From Alnus glutinosa (Eukaryota > Streptophyta > Magnoliopsida > Fagales > Betulaceae), in the NCBI RefSeq assembly GCF_958979055.1, contig NC_084894.1, forward strand, positions 1,927,001-1,991,000: a stretch of DNA of 64,000 bases, written 5' to 3'. Shown here piece by piece: positions 21,964 through 40,003 of this stretch. The number at the start of each line of letters is the position of its first letter. Positions within the stretch are counted from its first letter, which is position 1. Below the pieces are notes generated by a model. It did not search any database. It saw only the letters and a list, made by a program, of their open reading frames with translations, and was not told where the DNA came from. The position numbers and the translations under genes were made by a program.

Positions 21964-24433
21964 CACTACAAGAAAAATGGTCTTTAGCAACGACACTGAG
22001 TCATCACTACAGCCCTAAAAGTGGTCGCTATTGACTATTAGCGACGACTTTGATCGTCGCAAAAGTGGTCGCTGAAAAGTCGTCGTTAAAGACTAAATGG
22101 CGACGACTTTCTATGTCGTCGCTGATAATGACTATTAGCGACGACAATTGTCATCGCTAATATCACCAAAAATGGTTGCTAAAAATGCTTCACAAAAGGC
22201 AATGTCGTCGCTAATGATGTATACATCAGCAACGGCATTATGTCGTCGCAAATAGTGCACACAACAGCGACAACAAAAGTTGTCATTAATAATATTTTGT
22301 ATATTAATTAGCGACTACGTAAGTCGTCACTAAAGATAAATAATTTCTTTTAGTAAAAAAAAAATGTGCCAATTGCATTTTTTTTTTTTTTTGCCAATTA
22401 ATATTTTAATGTTTGGTATGAATTATCTGAATTGCATTTATTAATATGCATAAAAGATAACAAACCAAAAATAGAATTTTGGTTTGCTTGGGCTCACATC
22501 TTTAAGCAATGCATCTATCTATATTTGTTAAAAAAAAATAATAAGAAAGAACAAAAAGAAATTACTAAAATGCAGTCCCAACTGCCAAATTGTTTAAGCA
22601 TAACAATCATTCTCAAAATGAAATCTGATAAAACATTAGGTATTGAAAAACTAAGTATCTAAAACAATAGGTGGATCCAAAAATCTGATAAAACATTAGG
22701 TGTATCCAAAATTTAACTAATGTAACCAGAATTTAACATAAGCATAAGAGTTCTGGCGGAGGTAGATTCCCTGCCAAAAGAACAAATAAATTATCACTAT
22801 TAGCAAACCGAAGTCCAAATAGAATTATAACACTTCACTTTAAATAAAAATAAAACTATATTTTAGTAAGCAAACATTAGGATCCTCCTTCAAAAATATA
22901 TTGGAACACTAAAGCATGTTCAGCGCACAAAATCCAACAGCTGAATACTGCATAATTAAACTACTTAAAGCTCTTATGGTCTTAATGTATTGGCTGGGCA
23001 TAAAAAAAAAATGCCAATGAATCTGTAGTAGAAAGGACAGTCTTTAAAAAAAACAAACAAAAAAAAACCTTGTTTATGGATATTAAGGAAATATAAAGTA
23101 CTTGTGCCAATGGAATAGAAGGTTTCAAAATACAAATACTACAGCATGCATAGCCATTTTCTAAACTTATGAAACCAACATAAATTAAAAGTGTAAAAGG
23201 ATATGTACCTAAGTCAAATAATAAATAGATACAAAATTGTACCAAGAAACAGTACAATTTTTTTTTATTTTTTTTATAGGTAAAATTACTAGAGCATATG
23301 CTAAAATCAACTAGGCCCATAATCTCTCAAAGTAAATAAAGCAAGGACATGGATACGAAACTATTTTATGAAGAACATAACTGACCATAAAGTAGATTTC
23401 AAGAAATAACGCATCTGAAGTGAAAATACAAGTAGCTCTATTTTAAATACCTTTTTTATATCTTCTCATTCGAATAAAACATCCAAATATACAAGTTATG
23501 CAACTTTATGCAACTTCATTCCATTGCTGAAAGAAGCACACAATTTTATGTGGTCCATTGCTATTAAAGTCTAAGCATGTAATTAAAACTCTGCTTCATT
23601 GTAGGCATGCCGCATTTCTACAACCATGTGATTGGGTTGATCTCATTGAAATGACTATTTTGTCAATAAGGCATATGGTATTTGGTGTCATTGACATGGC
23701 TATATATATAGGCATTTCTACAAACATATATATGGTACTAGGTGGTATTTGGTGTTATTCACATGACTATTTTGTGATTCGGGCATTTGTACATGTACAC
23801 AGCTTGTATTCAGTTTTGACAATGATAACTTGTAGACATTACACAATATTTAACATAAAAAACAACAAACAATATTAGCCGGGAATAACATCAATTAACA
23901 TAAACAATATTACACTAAATATATAGAGAAATACAAAACCCAACAAACTTATATAGAAATACAAATAACCCTTGCAATCAACCTATTTGAAGAAAAAATT
24001 TGTCTTAGAATAATCCTCCTCCATTTTCTAGCCAAAAAATTGGATGGTTACGCTTGTAGCTCTTTTGCTGCTGAGAAATGCAGGACAAAAAAAACAAACG
24101 AATTAAAAATTGATCTTTTAAACGATAATTTTTTTCCAAGTATTTCCCATAAAAAAAAAATAAATAAATATTGAATCTGATGCAGCTATTAGGCAATTAA
24201 TGGGGACTCTCGAAAACACAGAATACACAGACAAATCATCCAAATGTCCCCAAAAATCAATAAAACAGGAACCCAGAAGAACACCCAATTCGCCCTAGAT
24301 ATCAAAAGTTTCAAAATTTCATATACTCAACCCCTAAAAACGTCAAATTCAGCAGAAAATTACGTAGAGGGTCAATCAAAATCCTCATATTAAGTATAAA
24401 ACTCAAAAATAAAATAAAATGCATACTTTAAAC

Positions 24434-25357
24434 TAGGGTTGGCAATTTTTGACACGACCCGCGAACCCGACACGAACACGACACGAAAATATAGGGTTTG
24501 AGTTTGGGATAATCGGGTTCGGGTCATAATCGGGTCAACTCGATTATAACACGGTTAGATGAAAAAAAAAAAACTTCAGGAAGTGAGGAAACGGTGGAAC
24601 CTAGTCGGGTCACTGGGTCAACGGGTCTTTTGTGGTTATATTTCTTTGTGTATAACCAGAAACTTCGATGGTCTGGAAAGTGGAAATATAACCAGAAACA
24701 GAAAGGCAGAAACTTCACGCAGTCAAGACCGTCGAAGTTCAGCTCTTGAAGTCGAAGTCGAGCTCCACCACACAACCCTCCAAAACAGCATCGCCCTCAA
24801 TGGCTTGTTCACCGTTCACGCCATCTGAGGTTCAGCGACTTGGGAGCCCTAGATTTGGCGCTTGACTGCTTGTTGGCTGTGAACACGGTTTCCCGTACGA
24901 TCTGGGTTTGGAAACTGCAGGGATCGCCGGATTGGGTTGCTTCTCTCGCCGGATTGTGTAGTTTGTGTTGTTTACCTGTTTGGTTTTCTCCTGTGACAGT
25001 GTGACTGCACTGCGAATTGAGGATTTGGGGTTCTGCCGTGGGTACGAATTGGGGTTCAGAGTCTTCAGACAGAGACGAAGACGATCCTTCATCCTTCTTC
25101 TTCTTCGGACGATTGTCACGATTCGGGAGTCTCGGACGAAGCTTCTTAGCTCTTGAGTCTTGCCTTCTTTGGTGCTTCTTCTTCGCAACGAGTTACCCGG
25201 GTCGTGTTCGGGTAACTCGGTTGATATATGGGTCGTGTTTGGGTTTCAGAAATCAACCCAATTAATAATCGAGTCGGGTTCGTGTCTGACCCGATTGTGT
25301 AATCGGGTCGGCCTGGTTGACACGAACCCGACCCGTAAACCTGAATTGCCAACCCTA
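24434..25357. mobile_element. Non-autonomous hAT element nested in CACTA, copy 1
   Basis: The ends TAGGGTTGGCAA and TTGCCAACCCTA are inverted repeats and continue inward through acacgacccgc-type and cgggtcgggt-type arms. The 8-bp duplication CTTTAAAC flanks the element at 24426-24433 and 25358-25365. An 8-bp duplication and this terminal repeat point to hAT. The 924-bp interior has open frames on both strands but nothing like an hAT transposase. Confidence 0.88.
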
Positions 25358-25456
25358 CTTTAAACAATAAGGATGGGAACAATTTACCTTGGGGGCAATG
25401 AAAAAGCGAAAATAGAGGTGTAGTACCCAAATCGAATGAAGAAAAGAAGCACCAGA

Positions 25457-25457
25457 T

Positions 25458-25519
<62 letters not shown>
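25457..25519. repeat. (GA)n microsatellite in CACTA, copy 1
   Basis: A pure GA tract of about 62 bp. The counterpart in copy 2 (49398-49431) is about 34 bp. Confidence 0.95.
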
Positions 25520-25522
<3 letters not shown>

Positions 25523-26857
25523 GAGGACGGGAGATAGGTTTTGAAGAAAAAAATTTCCTTCTCCGCCTTAGCACCAGTTTTTGCCGGATAGAATTTTTCA
25601 ATTTTCACCTTAGCGCCAGTTTTTGCCGCAATATTATTATTAAAATGGCACTGTTTTGGCTTCTTTTTCTTTCTTTCTTTCTTTCTTTCTTTCTTTTTTA
25701 TTTTTTATTTTTTTTATAACAATATTTCTTTATTAATATTAAAAAACATTCAATAAGACTAAAATATTCTTAGAAATTCGAAGAAAAAAAATTGTTTAAC
25801 AAAATTTAAAAAATTAAAATGACCCCCTTGGTTTTTGATTTTTTTTCTTACTTGTTTATTTTTATATTTTATTTTATTTTGATATAATTTTAAGAATTTT
25901 ATTAATTTTATGAAGCATATTTTTGTCATTGAGGGGTTAACATTGACATTTTTTTTTTTTTTTTTTTTTTTGTAGTTTAATTAGAGGGAAAATTGACAAG
26001 ACGTTTGATCAAACCTTTAATCATATTAAGTTTGATTGATCATTTGATCGTAACACAGTCAATCGGACTACTGCACAAAAATAAAATAATTCAAAATTCA
26101 TATAGTTTGATCGGATGTTGAATCGAACCTTCACTGTGTAAGTTTGATTGATCAAACTCTATTACAATCGATCAGACTAATGCACTAGGATCGATTAGAT
26201 GTTTGATCCATAGGAGTAATGCACTAGGACGTTAGCAAACGATGAATATTTTTGTGAAAGTTCTTCTTTTTTCTGTTTTTTTTTTTTTTTTTTTTAAAAA
26301 AAAAATGTAAGTTAAATACATGAGTGTCGTTGCTAATTTGAGTCAAATATATTATTTATGATTGATTTTAGCGACGACTTGAATAGCTAATGGTCAAGTG
26401 TTAGCGACGACTATTGTGGTCGCTAATAATGTCGATTATTAGCGACAACATAGTTGTCGCTAATATTTGGCTATTAGCGACAACATGCATAGTCGTCGCT
26501 AATAAAAAAGTATTAGCGACGACTATTGTGGTCGCTAATAACGTCTGTTATTAGCGACAACATAGTCATCACTAATAAGTTAAATATTGTCACTAATACT
26601 TCACGTGGAAAAAAAATTACTGTCATAATATTAACGATGACATATTAGCAACGACAAAATTGTCGTCGCTATTGTTGAAACTTTTTATGACATTAGCGAC
26701 GACCCCAAAATGTCGTCGCTGATAAGTCACTATTAGCGACGACTTTTGGGTCGTCGCTAAAAAATTGGTCGCTGAAGACCATTTTTCATTTTTCTTGTAG
26801 TGTAGAATTAATCTTTTATATCTTCCGAAATAAGATTTATATATATGAAATATGCAG

Positions 26858-29210
26858 GTAGGATATTGGATAGCAGTAATGGAGATGTGGCTATTGATCA
26901 ATATCATCGTTACAAGGTATAGTGCAACACAATTAAAAAAAAAAAATGTTAGAAGAGTCTGATTTGTCTAATTATTCAGCCTAACTAAACACTAGATGAT
27001 CAAAAGGAACGCAAAAGATTTTGGCAACAAAATTAATTTTTCACATTATATATGTATATTATAGGAAGATGTTGGAATTATGAAGGAGATGGGTGCAGAT
27101 GCATACAGGTTCTCAATCTCATGGACTAGAGTTTTACCAAGTACGTAAGATCTATTCTTGTAGCTACTTTCTGCCATAAACTTTAGACAAAACAAAAGGA
27201 CAATAAATGGGGTACAACCCATATCTATGTCGAGATTTTGGAAACATGGTTTGAATCATCTACAATTTCCTGTCAGTTTAGGAGGGACACGTTAAATGTA
27301 GGAATTATGAGTTGGAGCTCCTTGTCTAAAAAATTCAGGCGAGTTGACTCCCACGAGTCCCTACCCGGCCGGACAAGAAGCCGTTTCTCATAACCTCATA
27401 TCCAATAATAAGTAAGAATAAAAAAAATTTCACTTATCACCGCTCCTCTTTTATCAGTTTTGTAATTATACTCTTAAGCTTTATTACTTTAAGAAGTGTC
27501 AATTAATGTATTTATCTTTTTGTTTTATTTATTCTCATTTCGATAACTTTTTTGTTTTATTTATTCGATAACTTCGATTGAATCTCTAACCCTACAATCT
27601 CTATGATCATTAGGGTTCATATTGTCGGCTTTCTTTTTAATTAGCTGATTTCTCGTCTTGGAATACATGAGAGATTAAAGAAGATCAGGATTGGTTGCAA
27701 TTTACTGACCAAATTACAGCCAATTCGGGCAGCTAGCTAGCCCTACATATTTAAAATTGTCCATGGTTTACTGCAGGTATTTGGACCCCTTGACAAATGG
27801 TGACTATCCCTATAGCATGCGATCTCTCGTTGGAAAGCGATTGCCCAAGTTCACGAAAGAGCAATCCAAGTTGGTAAAAGGGTCATTTGACTTCATCGGA
27901 TTAAACTACTATACTTCCAATTATGCAGCCTACGCACCTGACCTTAATTCTGGAAATCCAAGCTACTTTACAGATTCTCTTGTTAATCTCACCGGTAAGT
28001 ATATATATATATATATAACACTTGGAATCAATTTTTCTGTGTTTCTTATGTATCTAATTAATTATACTAATTAACTTTTGTCGTGGTAGCTGAGCGCAAT
28101 GGGATCCCCATTGGTCCACAGGTGTGTGTTAAATATTTCAACATTTCTTTCTTACTGTATTGAAGGTATACCTAGCCTCATGGTGGGGCTAATTACTTGA
28201 ACATGAAATGTGTAAATTTAAAAATTTAACTAATATCTTAATATTTCTTCTCACGTGGAATAATGAATATGATTTAATTGAAAATATGAGGTGAATGACA
28301 TAGACAATGTTTGAACTCAAAACATTTACTATGATACAATATTATCATTATTATCTTAAAAGCTTAATTAAGTTGATAGAAAAAAAATAATAATTATTTA
28401 ATTAATATTTTAATATATTAATATATATTATCTAAATCGCAGGCTGCATCAAGCTGGCTCTATGTTTATCCTAGAGGACTTCGGGATCTTTTGCTTTATG
28501 TCAAGGAGAAGTACCATAATCCGCTAATCTATATTACCGAGAACGGTAAGTCTATATTTTTTTTCTTCTAATTATAAATTTTCAAATAACTTCATGAAAA
28601 ATTGGAACAGAGTGGTAGCCATTAGATATTCCATTTGAACCTAAATATCGATCGATCTACAACTATATTGTAGGAATTGATGAGTCCAATAACGCCACCT
28701 TGTCTCTTGAGGAAGCCCTCATCGACAAACCCAGAATTGAATATTACTATGGCCATCTTTTTTATCTTCGTAGGGCTATCATGTAAGTGCTTAACAAACG
28801 TATTAAATTGTTATACGACTGCTATACAATTTAAAATTACGACAATAAAAATTTGTACTTTAAAAAAATAAAAATGATTTTCATTGTCACGTCATTTCGG
28901 CTAATTGTATAACAATCATATATCAGTATACTAAATAGCTCCCTCTCTCTCTCTCTCTTTCTCTCGCTCACTCTTAAATCTAGTTGGTTTTGACTTCTTC
29001 TTCTTTTACATGTTTTGGTGTGTGCGGCGTGGGGTAAATAGGGATGGCATAAACGTTAAAGAATACTTTGCATGGTCATTGTTGGACAACTTCGAATGGA
29101 ATTCAAGTTACACAGTTCGGTTTGGCACCCACTATGTAGACTTTAAGAACGGATTGAAAAGACACCCTAAACTTTCAGCCCGCTGGTTCAAGAATTTCCT
29201 CAAGAAATAG
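26858..29210 (+). pseudogene. GH1 beta-glucosidase A2, internally deleted
   Basis: The remaining exons are 3 (26858-26916), 4 (27065-27140), 9 (27777-27994), 10 (28090-28121), 11 (28443-28545), 12 (28674-28782) and 13 (29042-29210), all open with proper splice borders. Exons 1-2 are missing upstream. Exons 5-8, with the substrate-binding FHWD and the acid/base NEP region, are lost by a deletion of about 2.4 kb that joins intron 4 (within the foldback element) to intron 8 near 27519-27531. Exon 9 keeps CGA where A1 has the stop. The nucleophile motif YITENG in exon 11 is intact. No beta-glucosidase activity is possible from this copy. A3 shares every lesion, so they arose before the duplication. 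Confidence 0.9.
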
Positions 29211-29225
29211 ACATGAAAATGATCA

Positions 29226-29228
<3 letters not shown>

Positions 29229-29268
<40 letters not shown>
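29229..29268. repeat. (TA)n in A2 3' untranslated region
   Basis: A tract of about 40 bp, 20 bases past the stop codon. It is about 20 bp in A1 and about 88 bp in A3. Confidence 0.9.
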
Positions 29269-29270
<2 letters not shown>

Positions 29271-29834
29271 CAGACATTGTCAAATCAATAAACGGATCAA
29301 GATCGTTTCTAATTCTTCATGAGTATGCTCTTTAAATAATGTCATTATTGTTAATTTTGTGTAAGTCTCAAATGCTTGTTACATAAACTGAAGGCCATTT
29401 CATCCCCAACGTAACCGTCATCTTTTAGTACTTGTCATGAAAATTGATTAAAAATATTTAACAATATAACTAACGAAATAAATAATTTATCTAAAATAAA
29501 TAAATTATTTTCACACTTAACTTAAATTTCATAAAAGTAAATAGAATCATTGTTGTTCTCCATAATCTTGATAACTACAATTATATATTTCATATAATTA
29601 AAATATTAAGCAATTAATTTTAAAAAATAATCTAAATATAGAAGTTTACGTAGACATTTTTATTATTTAATAAAAAAATAAATAAAAAGAAAAATTATCA
29701 AAAGAGGACCGACTTTTTGCTCTGTTATGTACAAGACTTTATAATTGTTGAGCTAGCTAGGCAGATAAGACTTTAAAAATCGAATGGAGTGCATAGTTTC
29801 CATATTTGATAAGATTTTTCCTCAGGAATAAGAT

Positions 29835-30062
29835 TTTTTTAATTTTTTTAGTTTTTCAATTTTATTTTTAGTTTTATTTATTTATTATTTAATTAAAAAA
29901 TGAAACGTGACAAGGTATTATGAACATATTTCGTCAAAATTGGGTATTTTTCAAACATTTGATAGTTTAGGGGTCAGAGTCCAAGTGTTGGCAGTTCACA
30001 TGGCTACTTGCAAAACGGCTAATAGTTTGAGAGGTTAAATTGTAATTTTTTTTTTTTTTTAT
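29835..30062. mobile_element. Pack-MULE right-end remnant, first copy in module 2
   Basis: The sequence matches the right terminal inverted repeat of the 7541-8845 element (fixed phrases: gtgacaaggtattat, cgtcaaaattggg, acttgcaaaacggct). The left arm and the captured genes are missing; the joint with the A2 flank lies near 29830. Confidence 0.75.
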
Positions 30063-30591
30063 ATATTTTATAGTCAAAATTTAAAGTTAATGCTTTTAAT
30101 AATGTACATAATTTTTATATTATTTAAATTTTTTAAAAACATACTAATATTAACTCCATACATATTATTAAATACATCAATTTTAAACCATCACCATTCA
30201 TTTGAAATAGATAATATAGATTTCATTTTCAGCAAGCTATTGCCACCCGTGGATAATGATTAAAAGGAAAAGGACCACACTGCTTGAAAATGACGAAAAG
30301 TTGCATGCAATGTTGCTTTCATCTGTTATTGATGGGGACAGGGGAGTACAGAACCCAATATTTTTCACGTGATGAAAATCAATTAATAAAAATTAATTGT
30401 ATATTGCTCGGATAAAGTTGTGTATGATTCTAAATTTCTAATGCACTCGCACCACAAAAAACTCGACTACAACCGAAACGAATTAAATACAGAACGCAAA
30501 TAAAACCAAATTTGGAGCTTTTTGTTTGGATCTAATAACAGATTAATTCATGGAGCTTTCGGTAAGACAGAAATGTTGGGATCAAACATTC

Positions 30592-30649
<58 letters not shown>

Positions 30650-30754
30650 CTTTTGTATATAGTTGTACAAGTTTTTAGAATAATAATCAATATTCGCATG
30701 CATTAGATTTTTTGGGTCTGTCTTAATCTAGCTGATTAGAAGGTTCGGGCTTTC

Positions 30755-30802
<48 letters not shown>

Positions 30803-30896
30803 AAAGCAGCTATAGTACTGTCACAACTTATATATAATTACACAAATCATGGAAATATGCATACGCGGCACAATCGATCAACAATCAACCATAATT
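30063..30896. other. Far-upstream region of B2 with (TA)n tracts
   Basis: 30220-30416 matches the region before the deletion junction of B1 (9350-9540). TA tracts fill 30595-30648 and 30759-30800. Blocks at about 30649-30720 and 30801-30860 recur at about 31386-31457 and 32500-32555, so the region has been locally duplicated. There is no gene. Confidence 0.6.
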
Positions 30897-31138
30897 TTTT
30901 TTAGTTTTTTAATTTTTTTAGTTTTTTTAGTTTTTCAATTTTATTTTTAGTTTTATTTATTTATTATTTAATTAAAAAATGAAACGTGACAAGGTATTAT
31001 GAACATATTTCGTCAAAATTGGGTATTTTTCAAACATTTGATAGTTTAGGGGTCAGAGTCCAAGTGTTGGCAGTTCACATGGCTACTTGCAAAACGGCTA
31101 ATAGTTTGAGAGGTTAAATTGTAATTTTTTTTTTTTAT
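30897..31138. mobile_element. Pack-MULE right-end remnant, second copy in module 2
   Basis: This is a near-identical repeat of 29835-30062 about 1.07 kb further on. Module 3 has only one copy (about 53805-54024). Confidence 0.75.
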
Positions 31139-31270
31139 ATATTTTATAGTCAAAATTTAAAGTTAATGCTTTTAATAATGTACATAATTTTTATATTATT
31201 TAAATTTTTTAAAAACATACTAATATTAACTCCATACATATTATATATATATAAAATAAAATATATATAA

Positions 31271-31386
<116 letters not shown>

Positions 31387-31624
31387 CTTTTGTATATAGT
31401 TGTACAAGTTTTTAGAATAATAATCAATATTCGCATGCATTAGATTTTTTGGGTCTGGGCTTTCTAATTAAGCTCAATAGAGAAAGACTAAAGAATGATG
31501 CATCCCAATTTTCAAATTTAAATATATAAAATCAAAATGTATAACCTCATTCGGGAGGAGAGAAAAATTCATGCATGTCTAATGTGTAAATATCAAATAT
31601 TTGATTGTACTCTTGACAATCTAA

Positions 31625-31650
31625 GGGCGTGTTTGGGACAGGTAACCCAT

Positions 31651-31685
<35 letters not shown>

Positions 31686-31902
31686 TATTGTATTTTAATT
31701 ATTTTTAAAAAACTTGTTTGGGTAGATTTTTTAAATGCAAATTCTATTAAAGTATTAATATCTAACTTTTTTCAATTTTGTCACAGATTCTTTAAACCAT
31801 CAAAATATAATTTCAAAAAGCAAATTTTTTTGGTATTCGCAATTTTAAATTTATAAAGAATAATGGAATACAATACAAAAAATTGCACAACCAAACAATC
31901 CC
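31625..31902. mobile_element. Tourist-like (PIF/Harbinger) MITE upstream of B2
   Basis: The ends GGGCGTGTTTGG and CCAAACAATCCC are inverted repeats flanked by TAA on both sides (31622-31624 and 31903-31905), the target preference of PIF/Harbinger. A long T run sits near the left end. It is also present at 54427-54706. Confidence 0.7.
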
Positions 31903-31905
31903 TAA

Positions 31906-32880
31906 AAATCTAAATAAACGTATGCTTGGGTTTTTTTTTTGGATAAGTTCTTCCCAGCCCGCTTGGGTTAAAGACCAATTAGTGAAAGGTCTTGTTAAAT
32001 AATTACCTATTCATCAAATAAAAATTAAGAATTTACTAAAATGATTTACAAGAATGGGTTCTTGAATCTAATGATCAATATTGCCAATCGTATGATCAAG
32101 TCCATGTCCAACAATGATAAATTAATTTGAATCACTAATTTGATCTTATCCTGTTTTAGTAATCAGGTAACTAAATATAATTTCTCAAAGAGGACATTGT
32201 AAAAAATTTGGCTTCCTTGATCTCCACTATATAAAAGTTTTCTCCCGAATTGTGGTCCAAGTTAATTAGACTGTCGTGCGACTCGTGCCAAAGGAGGAGG
32301 GAAAACCCTGTGTTACTTCCCTATGAAGAAGCCATATATTAAGGAGAATAAGATAAACTAAGTAGAAATTTGTGAAGAGAGAAATAAAACGGAATTAAAA
32401 AAAAAAAAATAAAAATAAAAAATTGTACGTTCGCAGAATTGCTCTGGTACAATGAAAGAATAATAGAAAAGGATTTTATTCACTTATCTGTATATATACA
32501 AAAGCAGCTATAGTACTGTTACAACTTATATATAATTACTCAAATCATGGAAATATGTTTAGTAAGTGATTGAGGTTGTGGAATATTTGTGTGTTGCGTA
32601 GTAAAAAGTGATTGATGTGATATAAAATTTGTGAATGTTTTATAGAAAAGTGAAAAAGTTTTGTTTTGTTGTGAATTTTTTTATTTGAATAATAATAAAA
32701 AATGATTGATGTGATATAAAAAATATAAAAAAGTTAAAATATTTTTTATTTGATATTTTTGAAAGAAGTGAAAAAAAATATAAGAGGGGAATGACAATGG
32801 GTTGCCAAACTAGCCCTTTCATTTGATGACAAACGAATATATTAATAGATAGTCCTTTTATGCATTGATGTGAGGTGGAA
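31906..32880. other. B2 distal upstream region
   Basis: This is AT-rich non-coding DNA, nearly identical to 54710-55682 in module 3. Part of it (about 32560-32820) is a MITE-like sequence rich in gtgatataaaa motifs, related in inverse orientation to that upstream of B1. I see no gene. Confidence 0.5.
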
Positions 32881-32887
32881 CGTGTTC

Positions 32888-32941
32888 CACGTGAAGAAAA
32901 AGCAATATCTATTATAATTCTTATATTCGGCGTGTATATAA
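32888..32941 (+). promoter_or_regulatory. B2 core promoter: G-box and TATA box
   Basis: CACGTG at 32888-32893 is a G-box, a binding site for bZIP and bHLH factors including those of jasmonate and abscisic-acid responses. TATATAA at 32935-32941 lies about 90 bp before the ATG, leaving a leader of roughly 60 bases. The B3 promoter has the same arrangement. Confidence 0.65.
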
Positions 32942-33025
32942 GATGGGTTCACAAGTATAATTCTTATACCAAATATAAGAAGCTCAACAGTGCCTTTTAC
33001 GTACCCACAGTAACCCAAATTAGTG

Positions 33026-38315
<5,290 letters not shown>

Positions 38316-38359
38316 ACATGAAAATGATAGACCTATCTATTATCAGACCTTGTCCAATC

Positions 38360-38365
38360 AATAAA
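38360..38365 (+). terminator. Polyadenylation signal of B2
   Basis: AATAAA lies 45 bases past the stop codon. The same signal follows the stop in B1 and B3. Confidence 0.5.
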
Positions 38366-39122
38366 CTGATCAAGAAAGTTTCTTCTTGATCTTTTAATAA
38401 TGTCATTATTGTTAATTTGTATAAGACTCAAATGCTTGTTAAATAAATTGGAGGCCATTTCATGTCCAATCGTAATACGTCATCTTTTACTTGCCCTGAG
38501 AATTCTACTAATGGCAGTAAGAATCTGGCAAGTTATGATTTAAAGAATATAATTTATGAAATAAATAAATAATCTAGCAAAATTTAGTTATTGTTTGAAA
38601 CATATATATAAATGCAATTTACAATTTATTTTGTCATACTTGACATAAATTTCTTATAATTAAATGGAATCATTGCTTTCTCCGTAATTTTAGATAACTA
38701 TAATTATATTTTATATAATTAAAATATGTAACCAAAATAGTGTATATTGATAAATAATTAATTTAAAAGAGTAATCTAAATATAAAAGTTTACATATATA
38801 GATCAGTATAAAAAATTGATTGCATGCTAAAAATTTTCAAGAAAGAGAAATTGTCAACGAGAGGGCTGACGTTTTGCTTTGTTCTAGGCGGTCTTTCACA
38901 ATTTCCTTTCAAAAAAAAAAAAAAAAAAGCTAAGCAATTAATATCAATTGTTGTCGTTGATGAGCTTGAAGAAGAGAAATTTGGCTGGCTGTACGGAGTC
39001 CTCAGGAAGTGGAATGGTCAACAAACCACCAACTGATTGTCGGTCAGTTGGAAGATTCATGAACTGACGGCCCCTCTCGATCGGCTGTCGATTACCTGCC
39101 CAATAGGTTTGTTCTAGGCAGA
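38366..39122. other. B2 3' flank
   Basis: An AT-rich sequence nearly identical to the B1 3' flank (14430-15185). No gene is recognisable. Confidence 0.5.
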
Positions 39123-39787
39123 TTTTTTTTTTTTGGATAAATTAGCTTTTCATTCAAAAACACAAAGATTACAACTCACACTCCAGAAGGTTTATAACAC
39201 CAAACTCGAACCTAGAAAACAAAATTCACTACCATACAAACCAAGCAACCTACTACCCTCACATAGCCCAATCCCAGCAAAAAGGTAAATCCCTAACAAA
39301 CACAAGAACAAACAACGAAACCATGAAACACAGAAAAAAGAACTTTGTTATCCATTCTCTGCCAACACTCTCAACAGAATGCCCAAATTTTCACAAAGCT
39401 CAACATTCATTGAGTTGTAATTGAATTTCCCTTTCCCCTTTCTCATGATTCTTGAACCAATCACCCAACAAATGGTTTGCAGAATTTGTTCTTCAGATTT
39501 CACATTATTGCAAAATTTGAGACTATTTTGATGCTTCCAAATATTGTACACGATAGCACCAAAAGCCAACTTGCAAAGAATGCTTTTCAACTTTTTCCCC
39601 TTCCAATTCTTTTCATCATCGTTCATAATCTCATCCCAAGCATATCTTATGGGGATTACAAGGAATTTGAGCATAACCTCACTCCATAATCTTTTGCTTC
39701 ACCCACATTCAAAAAATAAATGTTCCTTTCACTTTATATCCCCTACCAAAACCCATTTCAAATTTATTTTTTTATTTTTTTATTAGA
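39123..39787 (-). mobile_element. 5'-truncated LINE fragment, module 2
   Basis: The same element and junctions as 15186-15850: a T run at the left (the poly(A) tail of the - strand) and the reverse-transcriptase C-terminal frame 39674-39348, identical in protein sequence to module 1. Confidence 0.85.
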
Positions 39788-40003
39788 CGGCATTGTTCCA
39801 AACAACAAGTGACAAGCAAGCTAAGCACTGTTGGATTAGGATAGGTCTTAGTTTTGAACCTTGCCTAGACACACAAATCAATTATCACCATTGTGATTCA
39901 AGCATTTGAATATTTACAAGGCATGGAAGCATTTTGTTCAAATTGTTTTTTTCCGCGGGGGGCACCACTCAAGAGTTTGAAACTATAAAAACGCATTTCA
40001 AAT

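Larger units (their letters stand above)
21964..26802. mobile_element. Non-autonomous CACTA (En/Spm) element, copy 1
   Basis: The 4,839-bp element begins CACTACAAGAAAAATGG and ends CATTTTTCTTGTAGTG, the CACTA terminal repeat, with the 3-bp duplication TAG on both sides. Both ends carry many subterminal copies, in both orientations, of motifs such as TTAGCGACGAC, the expected transposase-binding arrays: about 21980-22340 on the left and 26360-26780 on the right. I see no transposase frame. The interior holds an hAT element, a (GA)n tract and AT-rich filler. It lies in intron 2 of the A2 ancestor; A1 retains the empty site. Confidence 0.93.

Noticed and set aside
24559-25265. Several overlapping frames of 60-118 codons on both strands
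   Set aside because: They lie inside the GC-richer hAT element in all frames at once, the pattern of stop-poor DNA. No transposase or other domain is visible.
26380-26760. CRISPR-like regularly spaced repeats
   Set aside because: The repeats are subterminal CACTA motifs in both orientations with uneven spacing, in a plant genome.
26623-26907. 94-codon minus-strand frame at the CACTA right end
   Set aside because: It spans the transposon terminus, the target site and GH1 exon 3 in antisense, so it is a shadow.
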